A stretch of DNA of 64,000 bases from Cinnamomum chago (taxonomy: Eukaryota; Streptophyta; Magnoliopsida; Laurales; Lauraceae), in the NCBI GenBank assembly GCA_038049695.1, contig CP142461.1, positions 24,807,001 through 24,871,000 on the forward strand, read 5' to 3'. Of the stretch, positions 1-11,012 are shown piece after piece. The number at the start of each line of letters is the position of its first letter. Positions within the stretch are counted from its first letter, which is position 1. The notes under the pieces are model-generated. The model had not been told where the DNA came from and did no database searches. It worked only from the letters and a program-made list of their open reading frames with translations. The position numbers and the translations under genes were made by a program.

Positions 1-863
1 TGCCTTACTTTGATTGGTAAATCATTTTCAAGTTGTCCTTATAATTACATATGATTTGTCCCCTCTTTTCAATCAAATCTATTTTTATGTTTTGAGCTTC
101 ATTGATGATTTGATTGACATCCCTATGCATCACATGTTTGGAGCTAATCCATTACATACAACTTGTGTAACTTTGATATCATTAACAAGTTGTTACTTTT
201 AACATGTGATTGCATTACTTCCTCAATCATAAATGTTTTTTTTGAGCTAAAACTTTCAAAAGCCTTAGGCATACATTTATGAGCTTTCATTTTCTAAATG
301 ATTGAGGACCACACACACACACTTCATATGTTTTCATCTTTGCATCCATAGTGTGAGTGTGTAGTTGTTATTCACTTCCATATCCGCCTATTTAAGAGGC
401 AATGTAATGAGCTTAATTGAATCTCCATCAAGTGTATGTTAGACACTAAATTAGTGAGATAACCAACCTTTGGTTGAAGAGGTTATTGCTTAGCCTATAA
501 AAGCATAATGTATAGGTTGATGTTAAGCCTTGAAAAACATCATTGTAAGGTTATTGCTTAGCCTTGGAAAGCATATTGTAAAGGTTATTGCTTAGCCTAT
601 TGAAAAGCATAAATAGTGGAAATCCGGTGGGGTGTTGGATCACAAGCCGGTAGTGGATGTAGGCATTGAGGCCGAACCACTATAAATACTTGTGTGATGG
701 TGCTTGCTTTGTGGTGATTGTTTTTATTAGCTTCCGCATATTGTTTGATAATCATCACTTATGACTAGTTTGTTTTAAAGAAGTTAAAATTGTTAAAATT
801 GGTCATAAAAGAAGCTCACCCTATTCACCCCCCCTCTAGGGTTCGGATCCCCATGGACTTACA
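1..863 (+). mobile_element. SIRE-like LTR, first copy (3' part; cut by window start)
   Basis: This is the downstream 863 bp of a long terminal repeat whose complete version lies at 3870-6208. It ends in TTACA immediately before a tRNA-Met-type primer site, which fixes the boundary. Visible parts are a (CA)n tract near 310-330, a short minisatellite built on GGTTATTGCTTAGCCT (about 480-610), the phrase GGCCGAACCACTATAAA (669-685) familiar from Copia-type LTR ends, and a C-rich run before GGATCC. The short open frame at 14-202 recurs in every LTR copy and has no recognisable domain; I treat it as non-coding. Confidence 0.9.
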
Positions 864-865
864 AG

Positions 866-877
866 TGGTATCAGAGC
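866..877 (+). promoter_or_regulatory. Primer binding site (initiator tRNA-Met type)
   Basis: TGGTATCAGAGC lies two bases after the LTR end. This is the standard plant Copia primer site, complementary to the 3' end of initiator tRNA-Met. Identical sites are at 6211-6222 and, inverted, at 16242-16253. Confidence 0.95.
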
Positions 878-3289
878 GGGTTACTCCATTTTAGGGCTTA
901 ACAACCCGGAGTTGATCCTTGCTAGATTTGAACCCTAGTGTTGTGATTTATTGCATATCTTTTTAAAGATTTCCACTATGATTGAAATTGAAATTTCCCT
1001 AGCCTCATTGCACCACTCTAAGACTTTTCCAAGTTATATCTTCAAGAGTTGGTGAGTCCTCAAAGTGTTCTCTCATGGACAACCTTTTCAAGACCTTAGG
1101 TGAATTTTCAAAGGTAGACTATTTGAGTAACCTTAAGGCCTTGATACCCCTAGACCAACCTATGTTTTTTAGTTATATCTTTTTGTTGGTCATGTTACAT
1201 TTGCATTTTGTTGCTTTATAGTCACATCTTTTAAAATGCAATGTTTCTTTGTGATCATTTGATTTTGTATTCATGAACTTCTAAGTTATATCTCATGGTT
1301 TTCAAAATCCTTTGATTGCAACCTTTTCATGATGGATTTGCATTTTGATCATATAGTTATATCTCTTGTAGTGCATATCTATTCATGATCAATTGATTGT
1401 GATTACAAATGCTTTCATAGCTAGTTTTTCATGATCAATTGATGTTGTAAAATCATTTGATGTTTGTCATAGTTAGATCCTCTTTGGAAATCAAATGATT
1501 TGAAGCAACCTTAGTTTTCCATTGATTTACAAGTTATATCTTTTGATATGGAAAATTTGTAAGTGTCTATTGTTTTTACAAATTGAAAACTTTACAATAG
1601 TACACTTCTTGTTTTTCAAATTCACTTGCTCTTAATTCTATAAATGATTCTTTGTTGGAATTTCATACATTGAAGTGATTTGGAAAACTTTGGAAAATGT
1701 TCTAAGCTTTATTAGTTATATTTATAGAAGCATTTTCCTTGAATTTATTTCCTTGTGCCTAATTATGATTGTATCATTTGAAAGGAAATAATTTTTACAA
1801 ACAATTTGCATCTTTGCTCATTGAGTTACATTCTTTATGCAAATTGTTTTTGTTGTCTTACATTGCATGGTTGGATATGGTTTCATTGATTTGCATGTTT
1901 GTGCCTATCTTGGTATATGTTTTCATTAATGCAAATTGATGAGTGTTTATGTGCTTTATAGTAAAATCTTGAATTTGAGCTTTTTAAGTACATATGTGAT
2001 TTTATGTGCTAAGTTCATTTGGTATAGACCTCATATCCATTGTCCATTGCATTGTAAGCTTAGTACATTTGCTAAGAGTGGAGATGTTACATGATAGATT
2101 GATACCTTTAACTTCATACCTTCTTGTGCTTAAATAGTTATATTCTTTTTGATGATTGGTATGAGTTAGATCTTGAGTGTTGATTGATCCTCTCTATGCA
2201 AATGTCAAATTGTTCTAAGTATGGTTGTGGTATTTATTATATTTGTTGAAACCATACTAGAACTCAAATCCATCCTCTATGCTTCTTAGTCATATTCTTT
2301 TATGGATGGTTATGATGTTGATTCATGTATATTTTCTAAGTGATTTCATTCTTTATACATGTTTCAACTTCATAGTAGTGATCTTGATCATATGAAACTC
2401 TTTGAAATCCATTCCTCATAATTCTATGTGTTTGATGGATAACTTAGATGTTGAATTCATATGATTTAGTCACTTTTTAAATTGCATGCATTTCAAAGTT
2501 ATATCCTTTTGCATTGCAATTTATCTTGTTCATCACTATGCTCTATAGTTATATCTTTAAAAGTGATGAATATGCATTTATGATGCTTGATGGAATTTTG
2601 TCACATTCTTGCTCTTTATCATGTTATCAAATTCAATTGGATTCAATTGGTATAATGTTTGATTGATTTGATTTCTTGTGAATGTGATAAATCTTGTGTG
2701 CATTGGATTGAACTTGATAAGTAATATGGTTGTTCCATGTCACACACCATTAGCATCATTATGCTCTTGTTGCCACCTCTCTTTGCTCATATAGGTATAT
2801 CTCATGACCACCATGTTTATGTGTTCATAATATTGGTTGGTTATTAGTTGAGGTTGGCTTCATGTTTGAATTTCATTTCACTCTTTCATGCACCTTAATA
2901 AGTCATATTTATTGATTGAATGAAATGATTTTCAAAATCTTACATAGCATATGATTTTCATAAGTAATATTGATTGATGCTATGTTTGAGTAAACCCCAT
3001 ATCATGGATAGCTCTAATTTGGATTTTTCCTAATAGGTATATTTTTAAATCCATTTTAGAGTGATTGATTTAAATAGTCATATCCTAAATCTCAATTGGT
3101 ATTCTTTGTCTTTCCAATTGATATCCATGATGGCTTTTCCCATAGACCTTGCTTTCTTTTGGCAATTTGATCATATGAGCTTGATAGTTAAATGAATCTA
3201 ATCCTTTCTTTGAAGTTGACCCTCACTTGGTTAAACCATCTTCTTCTTGTACCTAATAGTTAAATCTTTGTCAAAAGTTTGACAAAAGG

Positions 3290-3857
3290 AGATAATGGAT
3301 TGAGGGGGAGTGTAAACCTTCATAGGAAGTATTAGTTTTGATCAAATTGACCCTTGGATTGCCTTTGAGCCCTTAGAGACTACTACCTCACATGATAGCC
3401 TGTTATGTACTTCATTTTCGATTTCATTTGTTAACAGGTGCTACTAATGGTATTTTCCTTGTTTCATGTGTGTAGGTACCTTTGCAATTTAATGGCAAAG
3501 GGGGAGAAATTATGCAAGTTCTCAAAAGGGTAAAGAGAATGTCCAAGCTTCCAAAGGGGAGAGTTGTGTATGATCTTCTACAAAGGGAGAGAATGCATAC
3601 CTTGCCAAAGGGAGAAAGAGGCATGGTCAAAGGGGGAGAGCTAATAGAAGAAAGAAAGCTTGGAGCTAAAGAAGATGCTTGGCCATAAAGAAAGAAAGAT
3701 TGAAGAATGATCAAGCACCAAGCATCATGAAGAATGAAGAAAAGAGCTCAAGCTAAGAGAAGGAGCATCCAAGAAGATTTCAAGCCTTGTCCAGCTGAGG
3801 GGGAGCTGAAGACTAAGTGTGTATTTTCAGTGGTGAGTGAGTTTGCCATCAAATTGC
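3290..3857 (+). repeat. Series of polypurine-tract-like purine runs
   Basis: Repeated runs of the type CAAAGGGGGAGA occur upstream of the true polypurine tract, near 3303, 3490, 3555, 3580, 3605, 3630 and 3797. Several follow the phrase CTTCCAAAGG or TTGCCAAAGG. Multiple polypurine-like tracts are a known trait of SIRE-type elements. They are preserved in the second unit (+5345) and in the opposite-strand element. Confidence 0.7.
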
Positions 3858-3869
3858 AAAGGGGGAGAT
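3858..3869 (+). promoter_or_regulatory. Polypurine tract (plus-strand primer)
   Basis: AAAGGGGGAGAT abuts the LTR start TGTTAGGG. It is also at 9203-9214 and inverted at 13261-13272. It lies in the loop of a perfect 14-bp inverted repeat (3846-3859 with 3888-3901). Confidence 0.9.
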
Positions 3870-4390
3870 TGTTAGGGTTTTTATAGATTGCAATTTGATG
3901 GATGCATTATCATTCTAGCATCATGTGATTTACACACTTGCATTGGTTTTTAAATAAACTTGAAATCTAGTTTTATACATGCATTGGTTTTTAGATTTGG
4001 AAAAGTTTGTGTTATATGCATGTTTTGGTTCTAAACTTGGATGCATTGGTTTTAGAACCCAAAACTCTTTTGAAAACCTATTTCATTGTGCATTATATTT
4101 GGAAAATCATCTTGTGATTTTAGGTTTGAGTTTTGCATACATTCATCACAAAAAGAATCATTTGTGTATGCAATTTCATTTGAAAAGAGTTTTCAAGAAA
4201 TCAAGCAAGCCTTTGTTTTAAAAGTTTTGAAACTTTTTAGGCTTTTTATGTCATGTTTTAAAAACCATTAGAATCTTTAAAACATGTTTTCTAAGCTTGA
4301 TTTAGTGGTCAAAAGGTCCCCCAAAGAAATAACTTTGAAATTGCAAAAGTTGCATTTTTTGCAAAAAGAGGGGGAGTCCCGGCAGTGTCG

Positions 4391-4535
4391 CCGGTCGACC
4401 GAGAGGCAGGTCTCGGTCGACCGAGACAACTGCAGGCAAAAATTGCCTGGGCGCACCAACGGTCAGAAATATGACCGTTGTGTGTTCTCGGTCGACCGAG
4501 GCCTGTTTGCCGGTCGACCGAGAACTAGCCGTTGG
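4391..4535 (+). promoter_or_regulatory. Palindrome and AACGG cassette in the LTR promoter
   Basis: Four GGTCGACC palindromes, mostly within CTCGGTCGACCGAG, lie at 4393-4400, 4415-4422, 4490-4497 and 4512-4519. Between the second and third is an inverted pair, CAACGGTCA (4457-4465) and TGACCGTTG (4472-4480); a third box, TAGCCGTTGG, follows at 4526. The cassette ends about 20 bp before the TATA box. The arrangement recurs at 9736-9880, 12730-12870, 17973-18113, 25274-25408 and, with another core, 33917-34098. It is likely the enhancer/promoter of the element. Confidence 0.7.
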
Positions 4536-4546
4536 CCACTTTTTCC

Positions 4547-4554
4547 TATAAATA
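4547..4554 (+). promoter_or_regulatory. LTR TATA box
   Basis: TATAAATA lies directly downstream of the palindrome cassette. The same arrangement is found in the second array LTR, inverted in the nested element (near 12706), and with variants in the two solo LTRs (near 25440 and 34110). Confidence 0.65.
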
Positions 4555-6208
4555 TGAGTTCTTTCCCTTGCCAAAAGTTGGGAATTTTTAACCCCTCCTT
4601 GAGAGGATTTGAGGCATATCAAAAGGGAAAAGAACCAAGGGATGAAGGGGATGATTAGGAAAGCTAAAGCTTGGATTAATGAAGTTAAACTACCAAGTAG
4701 GCTCTTCCTTTCTTAATCATATGTTTGCATGCTCTTGTTTTATTTTTGGTAAATCATTTCTAGCATGTTAAACTATGTTTGTGTTGTGTCCTTAACATAT
4801 TTTATGTTTTGAGTTGATTTATTGTTTTGGATATAACATCACATGATTCAATCCAAGTAGTACTTGAATTGGTAAATCAAAGTAGATCATGTTAATGAAA
4901 GAACTTTGGTAAATCATATGTAACATGATCCATATACTTGGTTGAATCTTTGGTTGTTGTTTTCCATCATAAGAACATCTCTCTCAAAACTAACTTATGT
5001 TTTGGATTCAACTTCTTTACAAATCATATGTTTTCATGTTTTGTTTTATCATTGGTAAATCTTTGTAACATGTTAATATATGATATGTTGTATCCTTAGC
5101 ATATTCTATATTTTGAATAGATCTATTGTTTTGGATACATCACCATTGATTCATCAAAGTAGTACTTTATTGGTAAATCTAAGTAGATCATGTTAATGAA
5201 AGATGTAACATGATTCATATACTTTGTTGAATCTTTGGGTGTTGTTTTTTCCATCATAAGAAAATCTCTTTCAAATGTATCTTATGTTTTGGATTCAACA
5301 TCATTACAAATCATATGTGTATTATTGTTTTAATGCTTCACAACTTGCCTTACTTTGATTGGTAAATCATTTTCAAGTTGTCCTTATAATTACATATGAT
5401 TTGTCCCCTCTTTTCAATCAAATCTATTTTTATGTTTTGAGCTTCATTGATGATTTGATTGACATCCCTATGCATCACATGTTTAGAGCTAATCCATTAC
5501 ATACAACTTGTGTAACTTTGATATCATTAACAAGTTGTTACTTTTAACATGTGATTGCATTACTTCCTCAATCATAAATGTTTTTTTTGAGCTAAAACTT
5601 TCAAAAGCCTTAGGCATACATTTATGAGCTTTCATTTTCTAAATGATTGAGGACCACACACACACACTTCATATGTTTTCATCTTTGCATCCATAGTGTG
5701 AGTGTGTAGTTGTTATTCACTTCCATATCCGCCTATTTAAGAGGCAATGTAATGAGCTTAATTGAATCTCCATCAAGTGTATGTTAGACACTAAATTAGT
5801 GAGATAACCAACCTTTGGTTGAAGAGGTTATTGCTTAGCCTATAAAAGCATAATGTATAGGTTGATGTTAAGCCTTGAAAAACATCATTGTAAGGTTATT
5901 GCTTAGCCTTGGAAAGCATATTGTAAAGGTTATTGCTTAGCCTATTGAAAAGCATAAATAGTGGAAATCCGGTGGGGTGTTGGATCACAAGCCGGTAGTG
6001 GATGTAGGCATTGAGGCCGAACCACTATAAATACTTGTGTGATGGTGCTTGCTTTGTGGTGATTGTTTTTATTAGCTTCCGCATATTGTTTGATAATCAT
6101 CACTTATGACTAGTTTGTTTTAAAGAAGTTAAAATTGTTAAAATTGGTCATAAAAGAAGCTCACCCTATTCACCCCCCCTCTAGGGTTCGGATCCCCATG
6201 GACTTACA

Positions 6209-9200
6209 AGTGGTATCAGAGCGGGTTACTCCATTTTAGGGCTTAACAACCCGGAGTTGATCCTTGCTAGATTTGAACCCTAGTGTTGTGATTTATTGCA
6301 TATCTTTTTAAAGATTTCCACTATGATTGAAATTGAAATTTCCCTAGCCTCATTGCACCACTCTAAGACTTTTCCAAGTTATATCTTCAAGAGTTGGTGA
6401 GTCCTCAAAGTGTTCTCTCATGGACAACCTTTTCAAGACCTTAGGTGAATTTTCAAAGGTAGACTATTTGAGTAACCTTAAGGCCTTGATACCCCTAGAC
6501 CAACCTATGTTTTTTAGTTATATCTTTTTGTTGGTCATGTTACATTTGCATTTTGTTGCTTTATAGTCACATCTTTTAAAATGCAATGTTTCTTTGTGAT
6601 CATTTGATTTTGTATTCATGAACTTCTAAGTTATATCTCATGGTTTTCAAAATCCTTTGATTGCAACCTTTTCATGATGGATTTGCATTTTGATCATATA
6701 GTTATATCTCTTGTAGTGCATATCTATTCATGATCAATTGATTGTGATTACAAATGCTTTCATAGCTAGTTTTTCATGATCAATTGATGTTGTAAAATCA
6801 TTTGATGTTTGTCATAGTTAGATCCTCTTTGGAAATCAAATGATTTGAAGCAACCTTAGTTTTCCATTGATTTACAAGTTATATCTTTTGATATGGAAAA
6901 TTTGTAAGTGTCTATTGTTTTTACAAATTGAAAACTTTACAATAGTACACTTCTTGTTTTTCAAATTCACTTGCTCTTAATTCTATAAATGATTCTTTGT
7001 TGGAATTTCATACATTGAAGTGATTTGGAAAACTTTGGAAAATGTTCTAAGCTTTATTAGTTATATTTATAGAAGCATTTTCCTTGAATTTATTTCCTTG
7101 TGCCTAATTATGATTGTATCATTTGAAAGGAAATAATTTTTACAAACAATTTGCATCTTTGCTCATTGAGTTACATTCTTTATGCAAATTGTTTTTGTTG
7201 TCTTACATTGCATGGTTGGATATGGTTTCATTGATTTGCATGTTTGTGCCTATCTTGGTATATGTTTTCATTAATGCAAATTGATGAGTGTTTATGTGCT
7301 TTATAGTAAAATCTTGAATTTGAGCTTTTTAAGTACATATGTGATTTTATGTGCTAAGTTCATTTGGTATAGACCTCATATCCATTGTCCATTGCATTGT
7401 AAGCTTAGTACATTTGCTAAGAGTGGAGATGTTACATGATAGATTGATACCTTTAACTTCATACCTTCTTGTGCTTAAATAGTTATATTCTTTTTGATGA
7501 TTGGTATGAGTTAGATCTTGAGTGTTGATTGATCCTCTCTATGCAAATGTCAAATTGTTCTAAGTATGGTTGTGGTATTTATTATATTTGTTGAAACCAT
7601 ACTAGAACTCAAATCCATCCTCTATGCTTCTTAGTCATATTCTTTTATGGATGGTTATGATGTTGATTCATGTATATTTTCTAAGTGATTTCATTCTTTA
7701 TACATGTTTCAACTTCATAGTAGTGATCTTGATCATATGAAACTCTTTGAAATCCATTCCTCATAATTCTATGTGTTTGATGGATAACTTAGATGTTGAA
7801 TTCATATGATTTAGTCACTTTTTAAATTGCATGCATTTCAAAGTTATATCCTTTTGCATTGCAATTTATCTTGTTCATCACTATGCTCTATAGTTATATC
7901 TTTAAAAGTGATGAATATGCATTTATGATGCTTGATGGAATTTTGTCACATTCTTGCTCTTTATCATGTTATCAAATTCAATTGGATTCAATTGGTATAA
8001 TGTTTGATTGATTTGATTTCTTGTGAATGTGATAAATCTTGTGTGCATTGGATTGAACTTGATAAGTAATATGGTTGTTCCATGTCACACACCATTAGCA
8101 TCATTATGCTCTTGTTGCCACCTCTCTTTGCTCATATAGGTATATCTCATGACCACCATGTTTATGTGTTCATAATATTGGTTGGTTATTAGTTGAGGTT
8201 GGCTTCATGTTTGAATTTCATTTCACTCTTTCATGCACCTTAATAAGTCATATTTATTGATTGAATGAAATGATTTTCAAAATCTTACATAGCATATGAT
8301 TTTCATAAGTAATATTGATTGATGCTATGTTTGAGTAAACCCCATATCATGGATAGCTCTAATTTGGATTTTTCCTAATAGGTATATTTTTAAATCCATT
8401 TTAGAGTGATTGATTTAAATAGTCATATCCTAAATCTCAATTGGTATTCTTTGTCTTTCCAATTGATATCCATGATGGCTTTTCCCATAGACCTTGCTTT
8501 CTTTTGGCAATTTGATCATATGAGCTTGATAGTTAAATGAATCTAATCCTTTCTTTGAAGTTGACCCTCACTTGGTTAAACCATCTTCTTCTTGTACCTA
8601 ATAGTTAAATCTTTGTCAAAAGTTTGACAAAAGGAGATAATGGATTGAGGGGGAGTGTAAACCTTCATAGGAAGTATTAGTTTTGATCAAATTGACCCTT
8701 GGATTGCCTTTGAGCCCTTAGAGACTACTACCTCACATGATAGCCTGTTATGTACTTCATTTTCGATTTCATTTGTTAACAGGTGCTACTAATGGTATTT
8801 TCCTAGTTTCATGTGTGTAGGTACCTTTGCAATTTAATGGCAAAGGGGGAGAAATTATGCAAGTTCTCAAAAGGGTAAAGAGAATGTCCAAGCTTCCAAA
8901 GGGGAGAGTTGTGTATGATCTTCTACAAAGGGAGAGAATGCATACCTTGCCAAAGGGAGAAAGAGGCATGGTCAAAGGGGGAGAGCTAATAGAAGAAAGA
9001 AAGCTTGGAGCTAAAGAAGATGCTTGGCCATAAAGAAAGAAAGATTGAAGAATGATCAAGCACCAAGCATCATGAAGAATGAAGAAAAGAGCTCAAGCTA
9101 AGAGAAGGAGCATCCAAGAAGATTTCAAGCCTTGTCCAGCTGAGGGGGAGCTGAAGACTAAGTGTGTATTTTCAGTGGTGAGTGAGTTTGCCATCAAATT

Positions 9201-9214
9201 GCAAAGGGGGAGAT
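6209..9214 (+). mobile_element. Internal domain 2 of the SIRE-like array
   Basis: This is a copy of 864-3869 shifted by exactly 5345 bp, with the primer site at 6211-6222 and the polypurine tract at 9203-9214. Only scattered substitutions are visible. Like domain 1 it has no protein-coding capacity and carries the same hairpin train. Confidence 0.9.
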
Positions 9215-11012
9215 TGTTAGGGTTTTTATAGATTGCAATTTGATGGATGCATTATCATTCTAGCATCATGTGATTTACACACTTGCATTGGTTTTTAAAT
9301 AAACTTGAAATCTAGTTTTATACATGCATTGGTTTTTAGATTTGGAAAAGTTTGTGTTATATGCATGTTTTGGTTCTAAACTTGGATGCATTGGTTTTAG
9401 AACCCAAAACTCTTTTGAAAACCTATTTCATTGTGCATTATATTTGGAAAATCATCTTGTGATTTTAGGTTTGAGTTTTGCATACATTCATCACAAAAAG
9501 AATCATTTGTGTATGCAATTTCATTTGAAAAGAGTTTTCAAGAAATCAAGCAAGCCTTTGTTTTAAAAGTTTTGAAACTTTTTAGGCTTTTTATGTCATG
9601 TTTTAAAAACCATTAGAATCTTTAAAACATGTTTTCTAAGCTTGATTTAGTGGTCAAAAGGTCCCCCAAAGAAATAACTTTGAAATTGTAAAAGTTGCAT
9701 TTTTTGCAAAAAGAGGAGGAGTCCCGGCAGTGTCGCCGGTCGACCGAGAGGCAGGTCTCGGTCGACCGAGACAACTGCAGGCAAAAATTGCCTGGGCGCA
9801 CCAACGGTCAGAAATATGACCGTTGTGTGTTCTCGGTCGACCGAGGCCTGTTTGCCGGTCGACCGAGAACTAGCCGTTGGCCACTTTTTCCTATAAATAT
9901 GAGTTCTTTCCCTTGCCAAAAGTTGGGAATTTTTAACCCCTCCTTGAGAGGATTTGAGGCATATCAAAAGGGAAAAGAACCAAGGGATGAAGGGGATGAT
10001 TAGGAAAGCTAAAGCTTGGATTAATGAAGTTAAACTACCAAGTAGGCTCTTCCTTTCTTAATCATATGTTTGCATGCTCTTGTTTTATTTTTGGTAAATC
10101 ATTTCTAGCATGTTAAACTATGTTTGTGTTGTGTCCTTAACATATTTTATGTTTTGAGTTGATTTATTGTTTTGGATATAACATCACATGATTCAATCCA
10201 AGTAGTACTTGAATTGGTAAATCAAAGTAGATCATGTTAATGAAAGAACTTTGGTAAATCATATGTAACATGATCCATATACTTGGTTGAATCTTTGGTT
10301 GTTGTTTTCCATCATAAGAACATCTCTCTCAAAACTAACTTATGTTTTGGATTCAACTTCTTTACAAATCATATGTTTTCATGTTTTGTTTTATCATTGG
10401 TAAATCTTTGTAACATGTTAATATATGATATGTTGTATCCTTAGCATATTCTATATTTTGAATAGATCTATTGTTTTGGATACATCACCATTGATTCATC
10501 AAAGTAGTACTTTATTGGTAAATCTAAGTAGATCATGTTAATGAAAGATGTAACATGATTCATATACTTTGTTGAATCTTTGGGTGTTGTTTTTTCCATC
10601 ATAAGAAAATCTCTTTCAAATGTATCTTATGTTTTGGATTCAACATCATTACAAATCATATGTGTATTATTGTTTTAATGCTTCACAACTTGCCTTACTT
10701 TGATTGGTAAATCATTTTCAAGTTGTCCTTATAATTACATATGATTTGTCCCCTCTTTTCAATCAAATCTATTTTTATGTTTTGAGCTTCATTGATGATT
10801 TGATTGACATCCCTATGCATCACATGTTTAGAGCTAATCCATTACATACAACTTGTGGAACTTTGATATCATTAACAAGTTGTTACTTTTAACATGTGAT
10901 TGCATTACTTCCTCAATCATAAATGTTTTTTTTGAGCTAAAACTTTCAAAAGCCTTAGGCATACATTTATGAGCTTTCATTTTCTAAATGATTGAGGACC
11001 ACACACACACAC
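9215..11012 (+). mobile_element. SIRE-like LTR, third copy, left part (interrupted)
   Basis: This is the first 1798 bp of the third LTR of the array. It is interrupted inside its (CA)n tract by the opposite-strand element at 11013-18503 and resumes at 18504. The five bases CACAC at 11008-11012 are repeated at 18504-18508 as the target duplication. Confidence 0.93.

Larger units (their letters stand above)
864..3869 (+). mobile_element. Internal domain 1 of a non-autonomous SIRE-like retrotransposon
   Basis: This 3006-bp region between two LTRs has no gag, protease, reverse transcriptase or integrase frame in any phase, so the element would need enzymes from a relative (a LARD-type element). 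It starts with a primer site and ends with a polypurine tract. From about 1010 to 3120 it is a succession of inverted repeats with unique arms, most with a variant of AGTTATATCT between the arms (see findings). From about 3290 to 3869 it carries repeated purine tracts resembling the polypurine tract. The small frame 3482-3688 is a by-product of those purine repeats. Classification as Copia, SIRE/Maximus branch, rests on the primer site, the multiple AAAGGGGGAG tracts and the TGTTAGG LTR start. Confidence 0.85.
3870..6208 (+). mobile_element. Complete SIRE-like LTR (second copy, 2339 bp)
   Basis: The LTR runs from TGTTAGGG to CTTACA, between a polypurine tract and a primer site. In order it holds the right arm of the junction hairpin, a cassette of four GGTCGACC palindromes (4393-4519) with AACGG boxes, a TATA box (4547-4554), a roughly 300-bp internal duplication (about 4719-5028 and 5023-5320, each with TTGGTAAATC and ATCATGTTAATGAAAG), a (CA)n tract, the GGTTATTGCTTAGCCT minisatellite and the C-rich end. 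It differs from the other array LTRs by only a few substitutions that I noticed. It is shared by two internal domains, serving as 3' LTR of one and 5' LTR of the next. Confidence 0.93.

Noticed and set aside
669..720. tRNA or other small RNA gene near GGCCGAACCACTATAAA
   Set aside because: No cloverleaf or A/B boxes. The phrase is a common Copia LTR terminal motif.
3482..3688. Small basic open frame repeated in each SIRE-like unit (also 8827-9033 and opposite-strand versions)
   Set aside because: The frame is a translation of the polypurine-like repeats, with no domain or start context. Its recurrence follows from element copying.
864..3869. Env-like gene, as in some SIRE elements
   Set aside because: No long frame, signal peptide or membrane segment exists in the internal domains.
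4391..4535. Clustered SalI-, HpaI-, XhoI- and ClaI-like palindromes as cloning or vector artefacts
   Set aside because: They occur within intact LTRs with target duplications, at fixed positions, with varying spacers. No vector-like flank is present.
4284..4658. Frames of 100-124 codons with repeated SVDRD/SRSTE phrases in the LTRs
   Set aside because: The repeats come from the GGTCGACC palindromes read in several phases and on both strands. It is a promoter region, not a gene.
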